Assembly (NCBI GenBank): GCA_002359495.1
Contig: DENB01000059.1
Span: forward strand, 1 to 44,106
DNA: 44,106 nucleotides
From: Enterobacteriaceae bacterium UBA2655
GTDB taxonomy: Bacteria > Pseudomonadota > Gammaproteobacteria > Enterobacterales > Enterobacteriaceae
Direction of reading: 5' to 3'
Position 1 is the first letter of the stretch. Each line of letters opens with the position of its first letter. Positions 1 to 7,770 of this stretch are shown one piece after another. Below the pieces are notes generated by a model. That model made no database searches. It was not told where the DNA came from and saw only the letters and a program-made list of their open reading frames with translations. The position numbers and the translations under genes were made by a program.

Positions 1-10
1 GGAATAAAAT

Positions 11-664
11 ATGGAAATAATTCGTCTGGCCGGTCTGATCCCGGTGCTTATGCTGACGGCCTGCCACGGTACTGACCAGCCCAATACCTCAGTCAAAAAT
101 GATGTGCCGACGGAGTGGAAATTTAACTTTTTCACGCCAAAAGCACTGCCCGCACTAGTGACGTTCGCTGCTATTCTTGATGCAGATGGAAAGGACTATC
201 GTTTTAACACGCTGAACAGCACATCAGCGCTACCCGGTGTTATCGGTGAGTGGAATGACAAGGATCGCGCCCCCGGAGGCTACTGGAATCACGTTGAGCG
301 CCCTCCTAAACATATTCTTTTTTGCTGGGATTCCATCATTGATAAAACGGTGTATGAAACGCATCTCACTTTATCCGCAGCCGTTGTGGAAAAGATGCGC
401 AGTCCCAGCGGGAAAAGTGATCCGTACAATAACACTTATGACACCTTGCTAATTGGTCTGGCACCGGAAGGAAAGGTGGCCGTCTGGCTACAGGGTATCG
501 GGTTTGAGCCTAATTATCGTGTCACCCCGTCAGTCCTGAAAACCGTATCCGGAGATAAATTAGATATTTGTCGGGGAGTTACAAAACACCCGAATGGATA
601 TAAATATTACGGAGATACGCCTGATTTCATCAGGGGGAAAGTATACCCCTATGGAAGCTGGTAA
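11..664 (+). CDS. DUF2931 family lipoprotein
   Basis: The 217-residue product starts with a short hydrophobic segment ending in a lipobox-like LTAC, so it is probably processed by signal peptidase II and lipid-anchored after Cys18. The body and the C-terminal YPYGSW ending fit the DUF2931 family (YafT/YfjS-like), whose function is unknown. Members often lie next to type VI secretion PAAR/effector genes. That fits the PAAR start at 44032 if the two window ends are joined. Only ten bases precede the ATG, including GGAA, so the promoter and any upstream partner lie outside. The gene sits on the interior side of the Tn3 terminal repeat at 728-765 and is probably transposon cargo. The family call is good; a role as an immunity or accessory protein is inference. 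Confidence 0.8.
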   Translation: MEIIRLAGLIPVLMLTACHGTDQPNTSVKNDVPTEWKFNFFTPKALPALVTFAAILDADGKDYRFNTLNSTSALPGVIGEWNDKDRAPGGYWNHVERPPKHILFCWDSIIDKTVYETHLTLSAAVVEKMRSPSGKSDPYNNTYDTLLIGLAPEGKVAVWLQGIGFEPNYRVTPSVLKTVSGDKLDICRGVTKHPNGYKYYGDTPDFIRGKVYPYGSW

Positions 665-727
665 CCCACCAATTACACTTGAAGGATCTCCTTAAAATCC
701 TTTGGGGTTTAATGGTCAATTCTTAGC

Positions 728-765
728 CTTGACGTACAATAATTTTTGATATCCAAACTGACCCC
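728..765 (-). repeat. Tn3-family 38-bp terminal inverted repeat
   Basis: Read on the minus strand from 765, this 38-bp stretch begins GGGGTC and ends ACGTCAAG. That matches the length and both ends of Tn3-family terminal repeats, which start GGGG and commonly end ACGTTAAG. The outer tip is at 765, so the element lies to the left and includes the DUF2931 gene. It shares GGTCAGTTTGGATATC and TGTACGT(T/C)AAGGCT with the copy at 43065-43093. A separate 10-bp inverted repeat (699-708 with 761-770) overlaps the tip and could form a hairpin. Confidence 0.75.
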
Positions 766-868
766 AAAGGGAGAAACAGGGAACTGCTCCTCAACGTACT
801 GAACAGCATAGACGCGATCGCCATCGGGAGATTGCCGGTCGATCGCGCCTACTACAGACAAAGGAAGG
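766..868 (-). other. Insertion boundary with short unknown gene fragment
   Basis: Outside the Tn3 repeat tip, the minus strand has an open frame that starts inside the cybB 3' end. It reads about 40 residues (including SPDGDRVYAVQYVEEQF) before running into the repeat, and the remainder to a stop at 709 is repeat-encoded. I do not recognise the protein. It is most simply the stub of a gene cut by the transposon. No start codon or ribosome site supports present expression. Confidence 0.3.
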
Positions 869-1420
869 TTATTCTCTGTCCGAGCGCAACTGCCGGACCG
901 GCAGCATACGCAGCAGCGTGTTGTCTTTCAGTAAATAGTGGTGCGCCAATGCCGCCGCCGCATGCAGGCCGACCAGCCAGTAGCCCAGCGGCGCCAGAAC
1001 TTCATGCCACTCCGTCAGCAGGGAGGAGAGATTGCTGTCCGGCTCCCGACTTACCGGCATCGTCATGCCAAATAGCTACCAGTCACGCCCGCGAAAATAG
1101 CGTGACAGAATACCCAGCACCGGCAGAGCGATGAACAACGCATAGAGAGAGGCGTGCGTCAGGCGCGACAGCAGACTCTGCCAGCGCGGCAGAGACGGCG
1201 CGATTTCAGGGCTGCGATGACGGAAGCGCAGACAAAGACGCAGCAGCATCATCGCCAATACGGCGCTCCCGGCGCTGAAATGCGTGATGATCAAGGCATA
1301 ACCCTGCCACCAACCTCGTTGAGCGAAACCGCGCAGCTCCATGGTGCAGTAGGCCGTAACCAGCAGCAGAAAAGTTATCCAGTGCAAAGCTATTTGTGAT
1401 GACGCAAATCTGTCGCGCAT
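869..1420 (-). pseudogene. cybB: Cytochrome b561 (CybB-like), interrupted by in-frame amber
   Basis: The two minus-strand halves, 1420-1076 and 1075-869, are in the same frame and separated only by a TAG at 1076-1078. Together they read as a full-length, about 183-residue, four-helix cytochrome b561 similar to CybB, a di-haem inner-membrane quinol oxidase. Haem-ligand-type histidines are present in ALHW, THFSAG, LTHASL and GLHAAAALAHHY. The amber falls after RGRDW and before FGMTMP, in the loop before helix 4; CybB has a Phe-Ala-Phe-Gly run there. No other lesion is visible, so the mutation looks recent. The truncated product would lack the last helix and its haem ligands. Amber suppression or a sequencing error are the alternatives. 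Confidence 0.8.
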
Positions 1421-1523
1421 GTCATACCCGTTAAGAAAAGTTCAAAGCACTAACTTAACGGAAAACGTTATCTTTATTAACGCCATGTTATGCAGGGATA
1501 TAACGGCGATATCGGGAAAGGGC

Positions 1524-1553
1524 GCCGCTGAGCGCATCCTGTTGCTCAGCGGC
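1524..1553 (-). terminator. Hairpin after the gluconate dehydrogenase operon
   Basis: A perfect 10-bp stem, GCCGCTGAGC with GCTCAGCGGC, has a 10-nt loop and lies 6 bases past the flavoprotein stop codon. On the minus strand it is followed by CGCCCTTTCCC. The T tract is weak, so termination efficiency is uncertain. Confidence 0.5.
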
Positions 1554-1559
1554 GGAACC

Positions 1560-3203
1560 TTATGCGCTTTGCATGGTTTTCAACAGATGATCGGCCAGAC
1601 GCAGGCTCAGCGCCGCGCCGGTCAACGTCGGGTTCATGCAGGACGCGGAAGGCATAACGCTGGTACCGGCAATGAACAGGTTAGGATGATCGTGGGTCTG
1701 ACAGTCGCGGTTCACCACCGAATTTTTCGGATCGTCTCCCATGATGGTCGTGCCCATAATGTGCTGGCGATCCTGGAAGTTGGTGTCGATTTTCACAACG
1801 TCGCCGTTAAGTAACTCAGCGAATTTAGCGAAATCCTTCAGCCTTTCTTCCTTACCGGCATGCCAGTAATCCGTCACGCTGTAATAGATCTCCGGCAGCG
1901 GAATGCCGATCGCATCCTTTTTGGTTTTGCTCGGCACGACGCGGTTTTCCGGCAGCGGCAGGGTTTCGAAGTCGATGGCGAAGTTCAGCGCCCGCGCGGA
2001 CTGTTTGCGCAACTCCTCGTCCAGTTTCGAACCCAAAACGCCTTTGGCGATCAGCGACGCGGCATAATCCGCGGTAGGCACCGTGTTGCGCACCTTGATT
2101 TTGTAGCTGGGGAAATCTTTACGGAAATTTCCGTCGCGATTATTGAGGTATACCAGCAGCTCAGTGGGTCCCTGCCCTGGCCAGATATCCTCATTCATCA
2201 TCAGGTTCATGCTGATCCCGGTGTGCCCCATCAGGTTGCGGCCGACCTGATCGGACGAGTTAGCGATGCCGTTAGGGTATTTGGCCGAGGTAGACATCAG
2301 CAGCAGCTTCGGCGACTCGATGCCGTACGCCGCCAGGACAAAATAGTTCGCCCGCAGATGGTACGTCGATCCATTAGGCTTTTTGTACCAGATGCCGGTG
2401 ATCTTGCCGCTGTCGTCCGCTTCAATCTGACAGACCACCGAGTTATCCAGCAGCTTCGCGCCCAGACGTTCCGCTTCATCAATATGCATCGACCCGTCGT
2501 ACTTGGCGGCGATAGGACAGACGGGGTTGCAGTTATTATTGCCCGCGCAGACCGGACGCTTGCCGTAAGGGCGCGTCGCGCGGCCGTTAGGCTCAAGAAC
2601 CGGATTGTATCCTCCTTTGCCTAACAGCTCCGTCAGACGCTGGAACAGGTAGCTGGTGGGCAGGCCCGGCATAGGGAACGGCGTCGAGCGAGGCGGCCAG
2701 GCTTTGCCGCCCTGCCCGCTTTCATCCTGACCGTCCACGCCGGATACGCCGAGTTCATGTTCAGCGACGCCATACCAGGGTTCAAGCTCGTCATAACCGA
2801 ACGGCCAGTCGCGTCCGCGTCCATAAAGCGACTGGAGTTTGAAATCGTTGGGTATCATGCGCCATAAGGCAGAACCAAAGTGCCAGGTCGTGCCGCCCAC
2901 CACACGCAAATATTTGGTCGGGTATTTTACCGGACCGGTTTGCTGCAAATAGCTGCTGTAGGTTGAGGGGATATGCGGCAGATCCGGGTAAGGCGATCCG
3001 ACTCCCTGCAATTTCATGTTGGTCAGCGACATTTTGAACGGCGAGTTACGAAAACGCTCGACGATCTCCTGACGTGAAACGCGCGGTCCCGCCTCGACGA
3101 TAATCACCGACTTACCCGCTTTGGCAAGCTGAGTGGCGATCAGCCCGCCCATGACTCCCGAACCGATGATGACAACGTCGGCGTCGACATCTTGCTTGCT
3201 CAT
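1560..3203 (-). CDS. Gluconate 2-dehydrogenase-type flavoprotein subunit (GMC oxidoreductase)
   Basis: The 547-residue GMC-family flavoprotein should be the catalytic subunit of a periplasmic membrane-bound dehydrogenase that oxidises gluconate to 2-ketogluconate, or 2-ketogluconate to 2,5-diketogluconate. Near the N-terminus IIGSGVMGG is the FAD dinucleotide-binding motif. The Cys cluster CAGNNNCNPVCPIAAKY resembles the region that binds a 3Fe-4S cluster in FAD-dependent glucose dehydrogenases. The C-terminal stretch around AGTSVMPSASCMNPTLT is the conserved GMC end. It has no signal peptide and is presumably exported with the Tat-targeted small subunit encoded just upstream. The ATG overlaps that gene's stop by 4 bases and is preceded by AAGGAG. 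The substrate cannot be fixed from sequence alone. Confidence 0.88.
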   Translation of the reverse strand: MSKQDVDADVVIIGSGVMGGLIATQLAKAGKSVIIVEAGPRVSRQEIVERFRNSPFKMSLTNMKLQGVGSPYPDLPHIPSTYSSYLQQTGPVKYPTKYLRVVGGTTWHFGSALWRMIPNDFKLQSLYGRGRDWPFGYDELEPWYGVAEHELGVSGVDGQDESGQGGKAWPPRSTPFPMPGLPTSYLFQRLTELLGKGGYNPVLEPNGRATRPYGKRPVCAGNNNCNPVCPIAAKYDGSMHIDEAERLGAKLLDNSVVCQIEADDSGKITGIWYKKPNGSTYHLRANYFVLAAYGIESPKLLLMSTSAKYPNGIANSSDQVGRNLMGHTGISMNLMMNEDIWPGQGPTELLVYLNNRDGNFRKDFPSYKIKVRNTVPTADYAASLIAKGVLGSKLDEELRKQSARALNFAIDFETLPLPENRVVPSKTKKDAIGIPLPEIYYSVTDYWHAGKEERLKDFAKFAELLNGDVVKIDTNFQDRQHIMGTTIMGDDPKNSVVNRDCQTHDHPNLFIAGTSVMPSASCMNPTLTGAALSLRLADHLLKTMQSA

Positions 3204-3736
3204 GCAGTTGCTCCTTGTTCTTGTTCGGTGCTGCCGGGTTTCGCGCCCCAGGAATTCGGCCCGCCGCCGTAAGTCGGGACGACCAGGATGCCGCGGGTCG
3301 GCAGGTACATCATCGCCTCGGCAAAGGCGATCAGTTCAAGATCGCTGCCTGCGCCGACCACGCCGGTGTACCAGGCGGAGATGATTTTGCTGGCGGTTTG
3401 ACGCTCCACGCTTTTCTCATCATTGACCGCGAGAAAATCATCAACGTGGGCAAAATGCCGCCCGTCAAGGTAGCTTTTCAGCGCAGCCAGCTGCGCCGGA
3501 AAGTCAGGAAAGTGACGCTGTAGCGCTTCGTAGTAACGCCCTGCCAGGATCGGATTGACCGGCCGGCTGACCAGAAAGGCGGAGACCGGAACAAAACCGC
3601 TCTCTTCCATCGCCGCCGCAAACGCGCGGCGGGCGGGAAAAAGCGAGTTACACAACGCGCCGGCAGTTAAAATGCCGATGCCTTTCAAAAGCCGACGCCG
3701 TGAAGCCGAAGGGAGATGATCGTTATGCTGCGGCAT
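3200..3736 (-). CDS. Gluconate 2-dehydrogenase gamma (small) subunit
   Basis: The 178-residue product begins with a twin-arginine-type signal (SRRRLLKGIGILTAGAL, then an Ala-rich cleavage region). The body fits the gluconate 2-dehydrogenase subunit 3 family, which escorts the flavoprotein through the Tat system and stabilises the complex in the periplasm. The gene starts inside the end of the cytochrome gene (14-base overlap, AGAGGAAA ribosome site in that coding sequence) and overlaps the flavoprotein gene by 4 bases, so the three genes are translationally coupled. The order cytochrome, small subunit, flavoprotein differs from the small, flavoprotein, cytochrome order I recall for described operons. 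Confidence 0.85.
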   Translation of the reverse strand: MPQHNDHLPSASRRRLLKGIGILTAGALCNSLFPARRAFAAAMEESGFVPVSAFLVSRPVNPILAGRYYEALQRHFPDFPAQLAALKSYLDGRHFAHVDDFLAVNDEKSVERQTASKIISAWYTGVVGAGSDLELIAFAEAMMYLPTRGILVVPTYGGGPNSWGAKPGSTEQEQGATA

Positions 3737-5126
3737 GGTGTTTCCTCTTACGCAATGCTGAATAAATCACGCCGAGCAGGATCAGCAACCCAATGGCGGC
3801 GATCCCCCAGACTGTCGGATCGGCGAGCCGGGCTATCAACGGCGGTTTGCCGTTTTCACGCACCGTTTTCACCTGCTCCGCGGTCACGTTAAGCGCGCTG
3901 TTGCCGAGGTTTTTCAACACGTAGTTGCTGACGTCGGCGATTTGCTGATCGGTCAGACGATCCGTGTAGAACGCGTCAGGTCCGAAGCCCGGCATGGCGA
4001 TAGCTTCGCCATTGACGTCGCGGTGAACGCCGTAAATTATCGTGGCGATCAGGTTGTCGGCCTGCGGCGCGCCGGTGACGGTGTTATGGAACAGCGAGGG
4101 ATAGCGCGCGTTGCCCTGGCCGTTATCCTGGTGGCAGTTGGCGCAGGTGCTGCTGAAGACTTTCCAGCCGGGATCGACCTGGCTTAGGCCGCGCAGTCGC
4201 GCTTCCGTATCGGCAGGCGCGCCCATTCCATCGCGGGGAACGCTCTCGCCCTGATGCACAGCGGGGATCTGACGCAGATAAGCCACAATGGCGTTAATGT
4301 CGCTATCGGAAAGGTGCTGCAGGCTGTGTTCGACCGCTTCCGCCATCGGACCCGCCGCCTGCGCTTTCCCGGCAACGTGCCCGGTCTTCAGATATTGGGC
4401 AATCTCTTCATCGCGCCAACCGCCGATGCCTGAATTTTTATCCGGGGTGATGTTCGGCGCGTACCAGCTGCCCAGATTGCCGCCCGATAACGCCTTACTG
4501 TTATCCTGTCCCATAAAGGCGTTACGCGGCGTATGGCAGGTATCGCAGTGCGCCAGCGCGTTAACCAGATAATCTCCGCGGTTCACTTCTTCGGAAACAT
4601 CGGCTCTGGGCTGGAAAGGCCGGGCGTCGGCAAAAAACCTGTTCCAGACCGCCATGCCCGAACGCATATTAAAAGGAAAAGGCAGCGCCGTTACCGGAGC
4701 AGGTTTGTCTGACGGCTTAACTCCCTGCATAAAATAAACGTAAAGCGCATGCATATCTTCATCAGTTATTTTTGCATAAGAGGTATAAGGCATCGCCGGA
4801 TAAAGATGCTGGCCTTGTTTATTGATCCCTTCACGTACCGTGCGGGAAAAATCTTCTTCTGTATAATCTCCAATCCCGGCGATTTTTGACGGTGTAATAT
4901 TACTGGCGAAAATATTTCCCAATGGCGAAGTGATTATATATCCGCCGCCCATTTCAGCAGCGTTATGAGGGGCGTTGTGGCAGGCGCCACAGTCTGCGGC
5001 AATAGCGACATACTTGCCTTTTGCAATAAGCGAAGAATTATCTGTGGTGTTCGCGGCGCTGGCCGTAAAAACGACAGGCAATAAAAGACTCAAAGCAAAA
5101 GGCAGACAAAAACGTCTGACTTTCAT
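3723..5126 (-). CDS. Tri-haem cytochrome c subunit of gluconate 2-dehydrogenase
   Basis: The product carries three CXXCH haem c sites, CGACH (about residue 46), CDTCH and CANCH, each in a class I cytochrome c-like domain. It has an N-terminal signal peptide and a C-terminal membrane helix followed by RKRKHH. It passes electrons from the flavoprotein to ubiquinone at the periplasmic face of the inner membrane. I place the start at 5126 (MKVRRF) because this gives a normal signal peptide and has GGATGGAA upstream; an in-frame ATG at 5135 would add MEA and has a poor ribosome site. It is the first gene of the operon and lies 45 bases past a strong intrinsic-terminator-like hairpin. Confidence 0.88.
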   Translation of the reverse strand: MKVRRFCLPFALSLLLPVVFTASAANTTDNSSLIAKGKYVAIAADCGACHNAPHNAAEMGGGYIITSPLGNIFASNITPSKIAGIGDYTEEDFSRTVREGINKQGQHLYPAMPYTSYAKITDEDMHALYVYFMQGVKPSDKPAPVTALPFPFNMRSGMAVWNRFFADARPFQPRADVSEEVNRGDYLVNALAHCDTCHTPRNAFMGQDNSKALSGGNLGSWYAPNITPDKNSGIGGWRDEEIAQYLKTGHVAGKAQAAGPMAEAVEHSLQHLSDSDINAIVAYLRQIPAVHQGESVPRDGMGAPADTEARLRGLSQVDPGWKVFSSTCANCHQDNGQGNARYPSLFHNTVTGAPQADNLIATIIYGVHRDVNGEAIAMPGFGPDAFYTDRLTDQQIADVSNYVLKNLGNSALNVTAEQVKTVRENGKPPLIARLADPTVWGIAAIGLLILLGVIYSALRKRKHHAAA

Positions 5127-5170
5127 TGCTTCCATCCAGTTAATTTCGGTTATTAATTATTTATAATGCG

Positions 5171-5213
5171 AAAACAAAAAGTGCGCTCCCGCTAATAGCC
5201 TACGGGAACGCAC
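5171..5213 (-). terminator. Terminator or attenuator in the dehydrogenase leader
   Basis: On the minus strand an 11-bp stem (5213-5203 with 5191-5181, one mismatch) with an 11-nt loop is followed directly by TTTTTGTTTT, a textbook intrinsic terminator. It sits only about 45 bases before the cytochrome start. It either ends transcription from the oligopeptidase gene, which stops 260 bases upstream, or acts as an attenuator in the leader of the dehydrogenase operon. The rest of the 335-base gap (5127-5470) is AT-rich and probably holds the operon promoter, which I could not assign with confidence. Confidence 0.75.
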
Positions 5214-5380
5214 TCAGCGCTATATTTACTTTGTTTTTACGAAAACACAATACGGCGCAGCACTTTATAATAATCAAATGTTTAAAGTTCATCGTTAACG
5301 GTATTAAAAGCGCCTTTATTCAAACTGCTGCTTATGACGAATTAACCTAAATTCTTGCGAGATTATAAGGGGATTAAATC

Positions 5381-5408
5381 GGCGAAACAGGATAAATATT
5401 GTTTCGCC
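5381..5408 (-). terminator. Possible terminator of the oligopeptidase gene
   Basis: Arms GGCGAAAC and GTTTCGCC pair perfectly around a 12-nt loop, 63 bases past the oligopeptidase stop. On the minus strand the tail is GATTTAATCCCC, so the U tract is poor and the call is tentative. Confidence 0.4.
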
Positions 5409-5470
5409 TGGGTTGTCATTATCGTTTTTGCTGCTTGTCAGAATGGCAGCACGTGATTTTTAATACCGGG

Positions 5471-7636
5471 TTAAGAGATGTTATTTTCCTTATCTGCAGA
5501 AGCCGGTAAATGTTTTCGTATAAACTCTGCTGTCAGCGCGCCAAGAAAGGCGACCTGCTGGCCATCTGCCGCTGCGCTATGGCCACCTTCGGTATTTTCA
5601 AAAAAGAACGCCTGCTGATAACCCATTTTCTGCATGCGGGCCGCCATCTTGCGCGCGTGCGCAGGGTGAACCCGGTCATCGCTGGTTGCAGTATTAAATA
5701 ATACCGCCGGATAAGGTTGTTGTGCGTTGAGATTATGGTAAGGCGAGAATGTTTTAATATACTCCCACTCTTTCGGTTTTGAGGGATCGCCATACTCGGC
5801 CATCCAGGATGCGCCAGCGGAAAGCTCGGTATAACGAGCCATATCGAGCAGCGGCACATCGCAAACGATACACCCAAACAGCTGCGGATACAGTGTGAGC
5901 ATATTGCCGACCAGAAGCCCGCCGTTGCTGCCACCGGAGGCGCATAGCCAGGGCGGCGAGGTGATTTTCCGCTTAATTAAATCCTCTGCTACCGCAGCGA
6001 AATCTTCATAAGCGCGGTGACGGTTCTGCCTGAGCGCAGCCTGATGCCATGCCGGACCGTATTCGCCGCCGCCGCGGATATTAGCGACCACATAAACGCC
6101 TCCCTTTTCCAGCCATATCGATCCCTCAACGCCTAAATATCCCGGAAATAGCGAGACTTCAAAGCCGCCATAACCGTTTAAGGAGGTTGGATTTTTGCCG
6201 TTAAGCTCAATATTTTTAAGCGCAACCTGAAAATAGGGTACGCGCGTTCCGTCTTTGGACTCGGCAAAATATTGACTGACCTGGTAACGGCTGGCGTCAA
6301 AGCGTGGCGGTTCCTGTTTCAGCAGCTCCGGCGCGTTATCATTGTCAAGATTGCCCATGTAGAGCGAAGGGGGCTGTAAAAAACCCTCTACCGTCAAAAA
6401 GTAATCGTTGGTTTCTTCATCAATTCCGCCTGCGCTAAGGGTGCTTAACGCAGGCGCATTGCCGAACGGCCGTCGCTGCCAGGTGTTTTCCTGCGGCGTC
6501 AGCACTTCAAGGCGGTTTACGACATCTTTCATCGTGCTGAGGATCAGATGATCGCGCGTAAAGCTGTAGCCGCAGAGCGCGGTTCGCTGATCTGGCGTGA
6601 ACAGCACCTGCAAATCTCGCTTGCCTGCAAGAAAATCATCGAAGTGAGTCGCTAACAGCGCGCCGGAAGGATAACGATGCGGCTTCACCATCCAGTCGCT
6701 CTTCAGTTCAATCAGCATCCATTCACGAAAAGTACTGAAATTCGCATCGGCAGGAATATCAATTTTAATTTTCTTCCCTTGTTTAGTGAGAAGAAAAATC
6801 TCTTGTCGAATCCCATCCAGAACGCGGCCCACATAGTCGCGTTCGAAACCTTTCGTATCGTCATGCCCGGCGAACGCGCTGATGTCATTCGGCTGTGCTT
6901 CAAATACTGTTTCCGCAGCGCTCAGCGGCGTGCCGCGCCGCCAGCGCTTAACGATGCGCGGATAACCGGAACGGGTCAGCGTTCCTGCGCCAAAATCTGT
7001 GGCGACATACAGGGTATCTTTATCAATCCATGAAACATCGCTTTTAGCAGACGGCAGATAAAATCCCTCTTTAATAAACGCTTTGGTATCAAGGTTAAAT
7101 TCGCGGATCTCTACGGCGTCGCCGCCATCCGGCGACAGCATGATAAGGGCGTGAGGGTCGCCGGTTTTTAAAGATTGAAATCCGTTATATACCCAGCTTT
7201 TGCCTTCCGCTTTACCTAACGCGTCGATATCCAGCACCGTTTCCCACCTGGGTGCGGCTTTGCGATATTCTGGCAATGTGGTACGCCGCAACAGGCCGCG
7301 CGGGTGATCTTCATCCTGCCAGAAATTGTAGCCGTATTGCCCTTCCATGCTGATCCAAGGGATTTGCTCTTGATTATTAAAGGAATCGAGAATTTGTTTC
7401 TCCGTCCGGCGGAATTCTTCGCTTTCGGCGAAACGGGCAAGCGTGCGCTGGTTTTGCTGTTTCACCCACGCCAGCGCGGCGCAGTCTTCCCTCTCCTCCA
7501 GCCACAAAAACTCATCGCCGGGCAGGGAGGTTTTTCTCCCTGCCATAGCCTGGCGCAGGCTGCCGGGCAAAAATGAAAGCGTGAATAAAGCGCCGATGCC
7601 GCCTTTAATGAATTGCCGTCTCTGTTTGCCCGTCAT
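5471..7636 (-). CDS. Prolyl oligopeptidase family (S9) serine peptidase, Tat-exported
   Basis: The 721-residue protein has the S9A layout: an N-terminal beta-propeller half and a C-terminal alpha/beta-hydrolase half. The likely triad is the Ser in GGSNGG, the Asp in TSDDRVHP and the His in TEGGHSAA. RGGGEYG near the oxyanion region is also typical of the family. The N-terminus KQRRQFIKGGIGALF is a twin-arginine signal, so it probably works in the periplasm and cleaves short proline-containing peptides. I chose the ATG at 7636, with AAGGA upstream, over an in-frame TTG at 7657. It shares its strand with eptA upstream (113 bases between the eptA stop and the TTG) but need not be in the same operon. 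Confidence 0.85.
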   Translation of the reverse strand: MTGKQRRQFIKGGIGALFTLSFLPGSLRQAMAGRKTSLPGDEFLWLEEREDCAALAWVKQQNQRTLARFAESEEFRRTEKQILDSFNNQEQIPWISMEGQYGYNFWQDEDHPRGLLRRTTLPEYRKAAPRWETVLDIDALGKAEGKSWVYNGFQSLKTGDPHALIMLSPDGGDAVEIREFNLDTKAFIKEGFYLPSAKSDVSWIDKDTLYVATDFGAGTLTRSGYPRIVKRWRRGTPLSAAETVFEAQPNDISAFAGHDDTKGFERDYVGRVLDGIRQEIFLLTKQGKKIKIDIPADANFSTFREWMLIELKSDWMVKPHRYPSGALLATHFDDFLAGKRDLQVLFTPDQRTALCGYSFTRDHLILSTMKDVVNRLEVLTPQENTWQRRPFGNAPALSTLSAGGIDEETNDYFLTVEGFLQPPSLYMGNLDNDNAPELLKQEPPRFDASRYQVSQYFAESKDGTRVPYFQVALKNIELNGKNPTSLNGYGGFEVSLFPGYLGVEGSIWLEKGGVYVVANIRGGGEYGPAWHQAALRQNRHRAYEDFAAVAEDLIKRKITSPPWLCASGGSNGGLLVGNMLTLYPQLFGCIVCDVPLLDMARYTELSAGASWMAEYGDPSKPKEWEYIKTFSPYHNLNAQQPYPAVLFNTATSDDRVHPAHARKMAARMQKMGYQQAFFFENTEGGHSAAADGQQVAFLGALTAEFIRKHLPASADKENNIS

Positions 7637-7770
7637 AGTCAAAATTCCTTTTTGCAAATAAAAGAGCGGCTATTCCATCACGATGATAACAAACAGCGCA
7701 AACCCAAGCGTCATGACGTTGATTCAGGGTTTATTTAGCCGCAAAACTGTTGCCCCGGCGTTTATTTTTA

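Noticed and set aside
709..765. Minus-strand frame ending FGVSLDIKNYCTSRLRIDH-stop
   Set aside because: These residues are encoded by the Tn3 terminal repeat, so the end is not a real protein C-terminus.
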